A stretch of DNA of 64,000 nt from Batillaria attramentaria. Taxonomy: Eukaryota > Mollusca > Gastropoda > Batillariidae. This document shows, in pieces, positions 39,101 to 53,629 of this stretch. The notes below the pieces were generated by a model. The model saw only the letters and a list, made by a program, of their open reading frames with translations, was not told the origin of the DNA and searched no databases. The translations under genes and the position numbers were made by a program. Numbering within the stretch: position 1 is the stretch's first letter; each line of letters starts with the position of its first letter. Location: contig JACVVK020000399.1 in assembly GCA_018292915.2 (NCBI GenBank), positions 298,501 through 362,500 on the forward strand, in the 5' to 3' direction.

Positions 39101-42100
39101 ACAAGTGTTTTTCCCTCCCCTTATGATTCGGTTTGCCTGCAGCAATTAAGAATTTGACTCCACAGGATTTGTAATTTGTTGTGGGAGAGGGAAAGGGCAG
39201 TCGGGTAATGTAACAGTTCGCCTGTATCATCATCTGTGGTGCACATAAATTATGCTAAGTGGATCTTTCTGTTAGGGTGTATAAAATTGAGATTCTGATT
39301 GGTGGAGGAAATAGGTCTGTTGACTAGGTCTGTTGAAGATACAAATAAACATTTTGAGCATTAACAAGATATCTAGATAAACTTATAATACATGCTCAGT
39401 AAACATTCATTTGTACATGTACTGATGTAGCATCCTTGCGTTGGCAGATCAGGAGAGAGAGGTAGGTCTCAGTTGATGAGCATTCTCTTTTCAGCAGCGG
39501 TCAGCTGCTACAGTTGTTCTTGATGTATAATACACGATTTGGTCAGGAAAAACGTGCCGAACGTCTGATAAACTCTAGAACAATGTTAAAAAATAGTGCA
39601 CGTTGACTGGCAGTGGAAGGTCTGTGTTGTGATGGAGAAGTATATATATATAGTGGCGGGAAAGTTTGTTGGTTGTTGCATTGCGAGCAGCTAGACTGTG
39701 TTTAGGACATTCTAGACTAGGTGAGTAGGTCTGTTGACAACATTTGACACGTGAATTACAGACGTGAAACTGTTTTTCAGTTCAATGTTAGTTTGACTTC
39801 CTTTCATAATTTAGATTTTCAAGCGATTGTTGGGTTTTGTGAGATGGCATGGGTTGACTGTTCATACTAGGGATCTGTATCGGCGGGGGGCAGGGGGGCT
39901 GAGGAACCAGTTACTTCACTCAACTGTTGTAAGAACGTTATACTTATATCCCGATCTGTGTGGAAGTACAACAAAGACCGTTCCTTTAGTGCGACATATA
40001 ATCATTGACCAAATACAAGCAGGTTCCACACTCCATTTCCTCAATCCGTGACATCCAGTCCTTAGTAGTGAGCTATACCAAGCTGCAGTGAATACTGTCT
40101 GGGAGTTTCCGCTGAAACGCGTAATCAATGTAACATCCGATTTCAAGTATTTATCCACTAAGTCTTGATTCTTGCTGAGACTCCACGTCTATTTAATGAC
40201 TGCAAACACACAGAACTCCGTGCGCAATCAATAGAAAAATCCGCAGTAGTCTTCTTATCGGTAGCATCTCTTCTTGTAGAAACCGGTTTTGTGGATCGCA
40301 TGTCGGCGCCGCATATGGAATTACCGGACTAAGGCGCAGACCTCGGTCGTAAGGTTACACTAAATATTCCGTCTTGTGGTCGTTACAGGGTTAACTTCAT
40401 TTTCTGGCAGAGCGGCCGTAAAGGGATTGAATGCTGAAAAAGAGAAAATAATTATTTTGTAAGGTCACCGTCTTCACATAGAGCAAGGCCGAAAGAAAAT
40501 TGTATTTTGTTATGTTGATTTTTGACATGCATACGTGTGTGTGTGGTGGGGGGGGGGGGGGGCTGTGCGTGTGTGTGTGTTCCTGGACGGTAGTTGAATT
40601 TAGTTTCATCATTTTTACGCATGAGCAAAGTACACTGCTACAGTAAAACCCACGCGCTCGCGCATGAATGCACCGTCGTTCTTTTCCGCCAGGCTGGTTC
40701 TAGCCTTCACACTGAAGTTCCCAGAAAAGAAGGTCCTTTTTTCAGGAAGCCCAAGCAATAGAACGTAGAAAGCCCCAGCGGCTGTGCTGGGTTTATTACA
40801 GAAACCGGTGTGCCTGTGAAGGCAAGGAAGGCGAGTTTGTTGACTTAACATTGCATGAAGCAAACAACCATGCCAAGCCTGCCTGATCCCTTTTCCGTGT
40901 CGACTCGGGACCGCGGCTGGCTTTTTCTCTCCGTCGAGACTATCCCCCCCCAGAACTGCCTGCCTGGGGTAGCTTTGGGAAAAAAGAAGAGAGAGTGAGA
41001 GGAGAAAAAGAAACAGGGAAGAAGAAAGAAGCTGGGATGCCTGAGGAAATGTTTGATTAGGGTTTTCCTGATTGCTGCTATTTTTAGGACCCCACCCAAG
41101 GCGCTAGGAACGAGGATGAAATGAATTTCACGAACCTCAGCTCTGAATCATTGATGTTCAAATTTTACTTGGAAATTGAGAAAGATGAGACAATAGAGAG
41201 TTCTCCACAACGAATAGTTTGTCTTTCTCTGTGGCATTTTTTTTCCCAAAAGAAAGTTGTAACCTCTCCCAGACAACAAGTGTAGTGTTCGTATTACAGT
41301 GTTTTGGTTTATAGCCACCTTTGAATTGAAATTCCTTTCGGCAATTCACAATCACACTTCTTGTAACCGTTACACACGCCCTGATATTAGCTAGAGCAGG
41401 GGTTCAGTTCAGCTGAGTGTATGGTTTCATGCAGGCGCTTGATGGCGCAGAAAGGGAAAATCGACTGGCGAGTTAATTATTCATAACCTGTACAATGTTA
41501 TGAAATTGATCCCCAGAGCTTGACGTCACAGAAACTGTTAGCTGTGAGCTGCGGCATCATGGGAGTATAATACCCAGTGCGTTGTAAATGTTTTCATTTC
41601 TTAAATACCATGCTCTGCATATATATATATTGATGTTGTGACTTTTACACCTGTTTAGGTCATTTATGCATTTTGTAGAATCTATGTAAATGTTATACAG
41701 TATGAGCTAGTCCGTCTTTGCAGAACTGCTGGTATAGTGGCACATGTCTTCTAGAACTGCAAACATCATTTCCATGGGTGCTTCTGCGTGTATTCTGTGG
41801 GAAAAAAAAAGGGGGGGGGGGGGCTCAAGTTAATTTTGATACACTTATACCGAGGGTTGTTTTCAGAAGCCTTCAACAACAGTTGAAACCATCCACCCAT
41901 TAATATAACAGTAAGCATGTTGAATGGAGCAGGTAAACTGCTATGCACGAAGCTCAGAGATTGTTAGCTGAAGCAGTGAAAGAGGCAATGCTCCATTTGG
42001 GCATGGAGACTGTTTTCATTACTTTGCAGCTTCTGATATTGGAGAAATGGAATTCAGACAGACGTCGTGCATGCTTCAGAGGTCTTCTCTTTATCTGCTG

Positions 42101-42467
42101 TTTCGCACTGTGACTAGTGTGAGAAGGGGGATGTTAAGCAGCCAGCCAAGTTCGTCACGTTAGACCCCCAGCTTGTCCTAATTGGTCCATTGATTCTTCT
42201 GTCTGAAGACCTCAGGCAGCGTGAACCAGACACTAGGCCAGTGCTAGAGCGCTAGATAGAGAGTTCGCCTAGCTCCCATTTCTGGCGCTTTAGCAAGCAT
42301 TGGGCCGTGCTGAAAGGTCGGGGCATGGGTTTGTTCTCGCTTTGTGCTCGAAATGCAGTGCAGGCTTTCCGTTGATCGGTTTAATCGTTTTATTGGTTCG
42401 AGTTCAGTGACCGTAATGTTTGACATATTTCTTGCAGGTGGAACTGCAGGTAGTTCCAAGCGTCTCC

Positions 42468-42535
<68 letters not shown>

Positions 42536-43684
42536 TATACTGCTACAGTGAGAACCCCATGACTAAACTGAAGGAGAGAACGTAATCATGTTTCGGCATT
42601 ATCATCTAACTCCTGATTCACGGCTGGGCTCTTACATCGATCGATCGACCCGAGTCGGCCATTTCGTTTTCACTTTCATCACGGCAAAATCAGTGTAATG
42701 TATCGGCCCTGTGAGAGGAGATTCCAATCATTGGACAAAGGACCTTTCTTGGGGCCTTAGTAACTGTTGCCAGGACCTACAGGCGGTGCCTGTTCCCTTT
42801 GTATCAGACGCTAACATGTGATTACAACATTTAACTTATTTTAACAAAGTGCATTTTGATGGTCTGTCAGAGCGATTTTAGCGACCGGTTTCTCTGTTGC
42901 TGTGTGATAGCCTTGAACCGCAAGGACAGTCGACCTGTTCTCTATATAAATCGGAATTATGATGCTTTTTCTGGATAATAATAATAATGAAATTCATTTG
43001 AAGGAGACGCCTTTCCCGTGGTAGAAGCGCCAGTACAGGTGTCATAAGACAGGGACATGAAGAATGCTGTGGGTGTGAAGGCGCGCGAAGTGAAGTCAGC
43101 GTCCCGTTAGGTCGGATTGTCTGTCGTCTGTCACGACCCTCATTGACTGTGTTATGGGTCAGAGATGATAGTTTAACCTTTTCCCTGGGACCTAGCACCG
43201 GGCGACACTGTGTTTGGTCAGCTTGGCGGGTCCCCCCTCCCGTCAGTCCAGCCGTCGGTGCCCTAATTGGATTGATCTTTGCAACTCCCGCCATCCCTCT
43301 CGCAAAGGGACCTAGCGTGGCGAATCAATGTTTCCTCAGTCTTTGAGGAGGCTACCGCATGCTTGGGATTATTTCGCCGTCCCTTCCCTCCCGGCTCTCG
43401 GCCGCCCTGTTGTGTGAGGATAATAACTTGCTTGACGGGGGCGGATGAGAGGGAATAATGCTGTAGGGGCTCTGGAGAGACGGGGGGGGGGGGGGGGAAG
43501 GTTGTTGGTGTTATTCGAGGGTTTGGTTTAGTCTGTCAGCAGATTGTGTAGACGGAGCCAAAAGCCGTCAAGTCTGTATTGCTCCCACGGGCCCAGCACT
43601 TGATCTGTTTGTTAAGGTGCGAAATCTACAGGTACTTGTCAGGCGTGCAGTCGCCGGATGTCATCTCGCCTCCCCCCTTTACCG

Positions 43685-43715
<31 letters not shown>

Positions 43716-45446
43716 TGTGTGTGTGTGTGTGGTTCTGTTCGGTCCAAGGTGTGGGCAAACACTTAACTGCTGCATTACAATGACGTCTTTGCCCTGGTGC
43801 ATTCAGGTGATGGCAGTGTACATTTCAACAATGGTTAGCAATTTCCATGACTTGGGTGTGGTGGTTCTATTATCAGTACAACGAGAAAGGAGAAGCGCAG
43901 TTCCTGCTTTGTGGCGACAGATGAATGAAGGAAGAATAAAATGTTATTCACGGACAACAGTGCTGGTCACCAAACGACGCGGAGAAGTTAAGATGGCGGG
44001 GAGTGACCGGTTTCGATTAAAACGTTTTGACGATTGCTGTAAAGTGTAGGCAAATGTTTGAAGTGGAAAATGAGTACAAACATTGTAGAAGTTTTACGTC
44101 TTCACATTGTACAAGCTTACGTTAAATCTTTTGCTTGGTGCTAATCAGTCCCAGTCTTTCCTGTTATAAGCGCCTATATAATACTCATTATTATTTCCCA
44201 CAGACCAACTGAAATCCAAGCAGTGTTTTGCAAGCTACTTACATGTGAAGAAGAAACTTGGGGATACTGTTTACTGGATGTCAGATTTGTCGGTGTAAAA
44301 CTTTGAAAGAAAGGGGCCGCTTATCGACAAAAAACAAAAACAAAAACCCAACAAAACTCCACGCTCACAATTTAAACGTGTGACTTTAACTGAGAGCAGT
44401 CGTGATCAGAACTTCGTCATAACGAGTCGAAGAAGCATCCACAGAGCTGACAAACAGCTGTGGAATAAGGCGTTAGTAACGGCTGCATTGCTGACGTTCC
44501 AGCAGCTAAACGCAACCAGAAAGTCTCTCAAGTCAAGACACGACAGCACTGTAGCAAGCCAGGTGAGCTGAACTAATGCTGCAGTGGTCCACGGTCCAAA
44601 TATTTGCTTTTGTACACGTGAGACCTCGGATGCCCTTTCTTTACAGGACTGCATGGGCCAAACTGACACAGAGTGATACATAGTACATTGGGAGGGGAAT
44701 TTGATCTGACGTGGCTCGCGTGACTGGGAAATATGTGTGTTTGTAGCCTGGGTTCGGTCAATTACCGCCATGGATTTCGGCAACAAAAGCTTTAGACATT
44801 TGATCCGAACCGTACTCGTCAGGTCGAAACTTTCAGTCTTGTGTGTGTGTGTGTAAGTGTGTATGCACGGCGCGCCCACCCACATTGTGGTTGCACTTTC
44901 AGAATGCATTCAGTGTACTGCGTAGGACGAAGCGCTATGGTCACAGTGCAGAGTCTCGTAGATCGTCAGCGATAATTCAGATTGTGATTGTAGATGATTT
45001 TTTCTGAAGCGGGAAGTCGAATGTCCGGGTGATTTTTCTAAGAATTGAATTTGATTTTAACGAAACTTAACACACTAGCTGGGTGGTTGTTTTGTTTAAG
45101 TAACCACCAAATGATATTGCGGGTGTGTGAATAAGGAAGGAAAATCCCAGTCTGTGTGACGTACAATCTGATTCACAAAAATCCGGCTTATGATTATCGT
45201 TGGTAAATTTTACAAGTACTGACTCGTGTGAACTCGGAAATTAGTTGTTGAAACGGCAACGTGACTCACATCCTATAGGAAGGAAAGTTAAGTACCAGTT
45301 GTCATTAGGTCAGCAATACCATGAATCGAAACTGGTTATATCCTATGGGCGGTTGAGAGAGAGAGAGAGAGAGAAGGGGGGGGGGGGGATTTTAGGACGA
45401 TTGATTAATTTGACGTAGGCAGCCAATTTTCTTTCATGAGCGCGCG

Positions 45447-45517
<71 letters not shown>

Positions 45518-45958
45518 CTGATGCAGCTGTGACTCTACTCGACCGTCATTTGGAAGAAGGACCTGATTGCCCTGGATTTGATTAGCGCCTAGATCCTTTT
45601 TCCACGTCTATGAAGTTACAGTGCGCTTACGTGAAACGAGTTTCGCCATGGCCGTCCGTGATGAGAAACACCGTCGGTTTGTCCGATTCCCACTCGGCTC
45701 AGTTCCCCGCGATCCTTTTTAGGGTTTGTTGTGCCGCAATGCTCGTAACAGAGTTAGCCGAACAGCACACCTCCCGGGTTTGGTATTGTAGCAGCTGGTT
45801 TTTGTGGGAGATCCGTCGCATAGCCAGAGTGGGGAAGGCTGTATTGACTGGCTTGGGTCCTGCGTCTCGACAACGTATAATCCTAGACATGTATGTCTAG
45901 TCGAAATGTACGGCACGAGTATAATACTCTGTGGGCAGTCCCACACCGTGGAACGTGT

Positions 45959-46012
<54 letters not shown>

Positions 46013-48120
46013 CTATGGAATATAATGGCATAAATGTATCAAATAAAAATAGACAGAGAATGGTTAAACTTCAAGTCACTAAGTGAAACGGTCGTACCTC
46101 ATTTCACAAGAAAGCGGATGAGCAAGGGCAAATGGGTTGTACACTCTGGTGACGGGTGAGCAGCCAGAACTATGGGGATAGCAGCTCTGTGGACCTGCAG
46201 GGCTGATTCAATCACTGTCCTCCCGTTAGACCTCCCCCCCCTCCCATCCCCACCCCTCCCCGCCCAGCGGCTTGTCACACCCCCTCCCCCTCCAATGCTA
46301 GCCCGTGTCCCTGCATACAAACAGCCAGGAATGTCTGTTTATGCCAGCCGTGTGTCGCCTTAGTCTTGATATTCGTCCGCCCCTGTAGTTTTCACCGATT
46401 ATGACGGCTCAAAAGCATGCAGCAGTTACTTTGAAGTTGTACATGAATGCTATGCTTGTCTTGGGATGGCAGTTCCCGGCAGAATGGTGTTGGAGGGGGG
46501 GAGGGGGGCTTGCTCTGGACCCTATGTAAAAAAAACAGGTAAAAGGCTTTTACATTGGTGTGTTTCAGCGAAATTGTCAGCATATTGAGCTACGCTAGCC
46601 AACTTGCCTACCGGTGCATTGGTTATTTTTGCCTTGGCATGCATGGGAAGATGATAATTTAGTATGCACAGTCAGAGACTAGTGAGTGATTTTCTTCCCT
46701 GTGTCGTACAGTTCACGCTGAAGTGTGTTTATCGCACACAGGTGAAGGCTGACAGGAGTGACTAGAATAAACGCTACAGGTGTACATGCACTCCCAAACG
46801 TTTCGTATGGCGGTGTGAACTGGGGCAGTTGGTAAAGTCTTGTCCATCGCAGTTAAATGTGGCGGACTTGGCAGTCTGACTGGATTGAATATTGTTCAGC
46901 TGGGTTGTTCATTTAGGGTACCTGTCCCCTCCCCTTATAACCTGCCCATTAGAGCCGTCTCCAATCACATCTTGTAGCGTTGGACGTTAAACTGAAGTAA
47001 CCAACCATCCCTAATGTGTCGTTTTGGCCATTTTTTTGTTGGGGGGGGGGGGGTAAATTCTCATGCACACTTTTTTAATATCACGCAACACCGCTTCTGA
47101 GAGAGCTCCATTGGCTACCAGTCTATTTCCGCCTTCAGTACAAAATTTCTGTCCTGGCCGTTCGTCATTTTGATGGCACCCTTCCACCATACCTTTCGGC
47201 TTCGCTCGTCACCTATCAACCGTCGCGAACCCTCCGGTCGTCGACCGAGAGGCTTCTCAAAATTCCCAAGCGAAATCCTTTGGCGAGCGCTCTTTCAGTT
47301 TTGGAATTCTCTGCCAGCACATCAGAGAAACGCGCCCACACTGTCTGTTTTTAAGAGCAGTCTTAAAACGTTCCTTTTTTGTAAAGCTTTCCAGTAATTT
47401 CCCGTGTCAGCAGCTTGTAAGTTTCACCAGTGTATGTCTGTCAGCTGTTTGTAAAATGTACGTGAGTGTCGGTGAGTGATTGGCGCATTGACTGATTGAG
47501 TTTACTCCAAAGAAATGCGCCCTACAAATGCCATTTAGTATTATTATTATTATTATACCGGTCAATGCGCAGTTTTCTGTGCTCTTGCAAGTAGCATCTT
47601 TTTGTGTATTATATATATTCATTCTTGACAAACATCTTTGTGGGACAATATGGAATGGGTTTATCAACAGCTTAGCTGCTGTGTAACTTGCCTGGCAATA
47701 ACCTGTAACTTACAAAAGGCTTGATCGAAGAGTTCGGGGGAGAGAGAAAAAGGGGGAAAATTGCAAAGGCAAAAACAAGGAGACTGCTTTCGATCTTTTT
47801 CGATCGGAGAGCGAACTGCAAAGAACGCGAGTCTACACAAGCCTTACACCATAGAGAGGCGTTTTTCTTTGAGCCTGAGATGCCTGGGGCATTGATTCAT
47901 TTCTTAACTGCACTGGCATTGATGGGGTGATGAGGAAAACGGCGGAAAAAATGCTTTATGTCGCTTACTAATTCCCTCCAGGAGGAGGCAATTCATTGGG
48001 AAGCGCCACGATGGGGCAGTGGACTGGAAGATTCATTAACGAGGGGGGAAAACCAAAATGCTTCACCTCCTGTCTGTGGTTACACACGCACGTACGCACA
48101 CAACTGAACGCGTGCTTACA

Positions 48121-48202
<82 letters not shown>

Positions 48203-50951
48203 ATGAAATGAAATGAAATGGCAGGCACGCAAGTCTTGGCTCCCCTGGGAGAGTTTCCTGTCTGTTCGAAAGTTTGACAAAGCAGCATTCTTTGGCAAAC
48301 AGTTTTGCCTTCCTGTTACTGAGAAATCATTTGCCTTTCATCACTCACTTCAGTTTGTGATGTATAGTAGGCGCAAAGGCTCCACCTTCATGAAGGAAAT
48401 AATAGAGATATGATGCAAAATTTCCCCGGTTGTAATTCTTCCCTGGAAGAAGCCTTGCAGCTTATGAGAACAGTAAGAATGGCATTTTAAAAACATTTTT
48501 CATGGGCACATTTCAATGATAATAGATCACCCGTTTGAATTTCCCTGTACCTGTTCAGACTGTGGGACATCTGTGGAGTGTTTATCACAGTTTTGGCATG
48601 ACCTTCGTCTGTTTCCGCGTTTGCTTCTTAATTATGGTTAAAGTAGGGCTACGCTAATCTTAAGTATTACGTCTTAGATGATCTCATCAGTGAGTTTAGT
48701 TGTGAAAGTAAAAATCGAATAAACAAAAAACCAAAAACAAAACCCAAACATGATGACGTCAGCTGTGTCCACAGTGACGTCGGTTGAACTGGGCCCGTGT
48801 TCACGACGCCACCCTGCTGTATCGTCCAGTTAGTCCTAACAAGTCATTCTTGGTGCTAACCATAGTGGTTGCCGCATCTTCCGATGTCGTCCGCCTGACG
48901 CCTGATTGGAGCTGATGGAGCGGCGTGTTTGCTGTGTAAACGTCTTTCCCCCTGATTTCCGCTACCACCCCCTCTCTCGGTTGGGATGTGTTTGGCTGGG
49001 CAACATTCCAGGTTCGAGAATTGAAGAAGATTTCTTGAGTTTGTTTTTCCCCTCAAGGAAGCGAAAAATCTGTATCTGCCTTCGCTTGCCGTCTGCCCAC
49101 TGTCCCGGACCGCTGTACCTGCCGCTCCATCTCTGCTCGCAGCTTGAATGAGTTCCCTTTTTATTTTTTGTTTTGTTTTGAAGTTTCTACACCCATTACT
49201 CCACAATTGTTCTTTGCGCGAGTTGCGTGCACACGATTCCGTGCGTGCGTCTCCCCCCCCCCCCTTCCCGAAGACAGTGAAAAGACTGTACCTTCACACA
49301 TACCCTTTCTGCTCTCAACTTCTTGAGATCAGAATGAGTTTTTTTTTTGGTTTTTTTTTTTTTTAAGTTTCTACATCCATTCCTTTATGATTGTTCTGCA
49401 CACGAGTTACACGCACGACATTTCTTGAGTTTGATTTTTTCCCCCGCAAGGACGCGAATATCTGTATCTGCCGTAATGCCCCCCACCCCACCCCCATACC
49501 TACCGTACCCTTTTTTTGCTCTCAGCGTCTTGATTTTTAAGTTTCCACACCGATTACGTCAAGACTGCTCTAAACACGAGTTGCATGCACCATCCCCCTC
49601 CCCCTCTCCCATTTCTACTCCCCCCCCCCCCCCCATCAGATACGGGCACACATTCCTGCCACAGTTTTTAAAAGCGCCTGGAATAATGATTACTGTTGCC
49701 TGTGACGCCTGATTGGGTTGAGCTGCCTGAAGACCAGCACAGGCGCACGGCCCATCCCGCGGTGACCTTTCTGCTCCGCTACGTGTTTGGTCGTGAGGTT
49801 GTTAACGCTACTGCCGGACCTGTCTGCTTTTGTTGGCAACCAGTCTTTACCATTGTACTTCGGCTTCACTGGCCAAGCTGCGGTCATTAGCAGCTAGAGC
49901 CGGGTCAGTGGGGTGAAAAAAAAAATAAAGTGGTGTCATCGTGTCTGTGCTCATCAGCCTGTAGATACTAGATACAAAGGAAAAAAAGGGCTTGAAAGAG
50001 GTTTCATTGTAAATTCGGGATGGGAGTGTTGAGTGTTTTTTTTTTGTTTGTGGTGTAACATTTAACATTTCTTAGTAGTGTGTTGCTAGCATTGGAACAT
50101 GCTCCTTGATCGAATGGGTGTCGTGGAGTCTTTTTGCTTGGTCTCTCACTTCGGCCATAGATGTTTTGCCAGCGTCTTTGACTTGAGCCATAGCGTTAGC
50201 AGAGACGTAGCGAACACGGAATGATGGCAGGTCCGCCTCCCACCTAGGTTCAAGACCAGGTTTGCATGGAGCAGACAGAGTTCCGATGCAAATCAAGATG
50301 CAATGGATCGGAATGTGATCCCACACCCTCCACCCCAATACACGCACCCTCCCTCCTCGTCAGATCTCCACACACTCCCATCGGGACAACAGGTTTTTTT
50401 TTTATGTAGGTCATGCTAGTCAGCGCCGCACGTGCGGTTCGGATTGATGTGCCCATGACAGACAGTCTTGATAGACGTTGACGGGATTCCCAAAGCAGAG
50501 AGTAGAGATTCCCCTGTCACAGACGCCAGTGTACGTTTGTTGCCTCAGTCAACAATGGTCCACGTGCGCGTCTGTGGCCTGAAAATACACGCCGTCAGGT
50601 GTGTGTGCGCTTGTGTGTATTTTTGCGCCGGGTTGAACTGGGCTGTGGTGTGAACTGTAATTACCGGACCGATTACTAATGGTTGCGCAGGTTGTTCATG
50701 GCACCTCTGCGTGATTGCTAGTGCTAGGTATTTTGTCTGTGCTGGCTGTGGTATTTCATCTTGCGTGCAGGGCTTGAGCAGGTTACAGCTTGGCGTGTGT
50801 ACAGTACTGACTCGGAATACATAGTATTCTTGGAGTATAACTGCCAACATTGCCGGTTTTGTTTGAGGATTTATTTTGATGTCTCTCTGGTTTTTGGCTC
50901 CCTTGTGTAACAATGGGAGTCTATGTAATAACCCTCCGTCGTCTGTCTGTC

Positions 50952-51014
<63 letters not shown>

Positions 51015-52350
51015 AGAAAACTTTAACGTTGTCGTTTTCTCAGAAACTACAAACAGCAGAGACACCAAACTTGGCCTGCTGATAGACAACCATAAGACCT
51101 TTCAAAACATATCATTTTGAATGACCTTGACTCAAGGTCAAGGTCACTAACGCTGTCTGTTTGAAAATTTTACATTGGCATTTTCACGGAATCTACAAAG
51201 ACCAGAGGTTTGAAACTTTGCATGATGATAGACATTGATAAGAACTTTACAGATATACATGTTTTCAGTGGCCTTGTGTCAAGGTCAAGGCCATACAAGC
51301 TATTTTTGTGAAACCTTAACATTGGCATTTTCTCAGAAATAACAAACAGCAGAGGCGCCAAACTTGGCATGCTGATAGACAGTGAAAAGACCTATGCACA
51401 CAAACCATTTTAAATGACCTTGACCCAAGGTCAAGGTCATTAAAGCAGTCTGGAAATTTTTACATTTGCATTTTTTTCGGAATCTAGAAGAACCAGAAGC
51501 ATCAAACTTTGCGTGATGATAGATATTGGCAACACCTTCACTGACATACCTATGTTCAATGACTTTTACTCAAGGTCAAGGCCATGCAGGCTGTTTTTGG
51601 GAAACTTTAACCTTGGCATTTTCTCTGAAACAACAAACAGTTGAGGCACCAAACAAGGCATGATGACAGACCGCAATGAGACCTACCTTTTTGAATGACC
51701 TTGACTGAAGGTCAAGGTCATTAAAGCTGTCTGTTGTGAATTTTAACATTACCGTTTTCAGAGGAACTACAAATACTAGAGGTGTCAAACTTGGCATAAT
51801 AATAGACATTGATGTGATCTCATTTTAATGACCTTGACCCAAGGTCAAGGCCATACAAACTGTTTGGGGGAAAATTGTAATATTGCCAGGAACTCGGAAC
51901 GCCAGAGACACTTTATTATTTTTTTTAAAAACTTTAACCTTGGTATTTTCTCCAAAACAACAAACAGTAGAGGCACCAAACGAGATATGATGATAGACAG
52001 CAATGAGACCTACCTTTCTGAATGACCTTGACTGAAGGTCAAGGTCATTAAAGCTGTCTGTTGTGAATTGTAACATTACTGTTTTCAGAGGAACTACAAA
52101 TACTAGAGGCATCAAACTTGGCATAATGATAGACATTGATGAGATCTCATTTTAATGACCTTGACCAAAGGTCAAGGCCATACAAACTGTTTCAGAGAAA
52201 ATTGTAATATTGCCATGAACTCATAGCGCCAGAGCCACTTTACTTGGCATGATAATGGATAGTGATAAGAGCTTTACAAACATACTCATGGGAATGACCT
52301 TGACCTGTGTCACAAGGGAGCCATGGAGGCTTTTGCCTCTCTAGTTATTG

Positions 52351-52398
<48 letters not shown>

Positions 52399-53597
52399 GG
52401 GGGGGGAGGAGAAGGTGATGGTGGTTCCGATATATGGAGTGTCCACACAGTGGTCAGTAAGGTGTGTGTTGGTGTGTGTGAGTGTGCGTGTGTGTGTTAC
52501 CTGGTGTGCACTAAGGTCAACCGCCAAAGCCTTTCACAGGCTATCAGGGGGAGCCAGGACAGTCGAGTGGTTGAGCGTGGACTTTTAAGTGCTCCAGTCA
52601 TGAGTTTGATTCCTGGATGGGGCCCCCATTTTTTTTCCCAGGGGGGTAGTAACCTCGTTTCCACATCTTTGGTATCACCCGTATGTGGTGGGAAAGGACA
52701 TTAAACCCGAAAACACCCACCCACCTACCCAAGCCACCATTGCTGTGATGCTGACATTTTCTGACAGGCTGTCTGTAAACGCTGTCACCATCTCACTGTG
52801 CTAAATATGAGATATCCTGTTTGTGTGTTGCAGGATGAGGGCCAGGATGGGGTGTGGTCGGAGCAGGAGGATCCTAGCGGTTCCGGCAGTGGAGATGACC
52901 TTGTCACTGATGATGAAGACATGGTACCTTCGGGGTCTGGCAGCGGTGGCGCTGCTGTGCCAGAGTACACAGGTACTTTTTTTGTGGGATTTATTTTACC
53001 TGGTGTAGTTGTAAGTGAGCTCAGTTTTCTCTGTCTTTTTGGTTTGCAGAAGTGTCATGCTTCAGGTCTCTTTCGATTCTCTTTTTATGCAGCTTTTGTT
53101 CGAGATTTTTGGCCTGTCGTTTCACCATTCTTGCTTTGTCAATCGGCGTCAGGCTGACTTAACAGTAACAGAGAGACAGGAGTGGCGCGGCCTCTAAAAT
53201 GGTAGCTGTAGTTCGTGATATGAAACCGCACAATATACCTGTGCTACCATGACAAAAACTTGCAGCACACTAAGTGTGGTGTAAATATCCTGTGTATAAG
53301 CTGTGCCTCATTTTATTTCCTTCTGTCTGCAGACACAACAATCTTCACACCAGTCAGAATAACTACACCCAGGCCTGTCAAGCCAGAGGCCCTCACTCCC
53401 TGTGAACAGCTTCGGGAAGCCAGTAAACATTTAATGGGCAACTTTGTGCCGAAGTGTACAGACTCCGGTGACTACGACAGTAGACAGTGTCGGGGGCATC
53501 CAGGCACGGGCACATGTTGGTGCGCTGACCTCGGCGGCCGTGAAATCCCTGGTACAGCCCTTGAGGCTCCAGACGCACCTGACTGCGACGAAGGTGT

Positions 53598-53629
<32 letters not shown>

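Noticed and set aside
44380..44569. Exon-like frame ending at a good donor (GCAAGCCAG/gtgagc), phase 0 like syndecan exon 1
   Set aside because: No convincing acceptor or signal peptide; it could be an alternative first exon only with transcript evidence.
50120..50290. GGTTCAAGACC with a possible upstream box A, tRNA- or SINE-like
   Set aside because: The upstream part does not fit a D-arm and no tail is visible.
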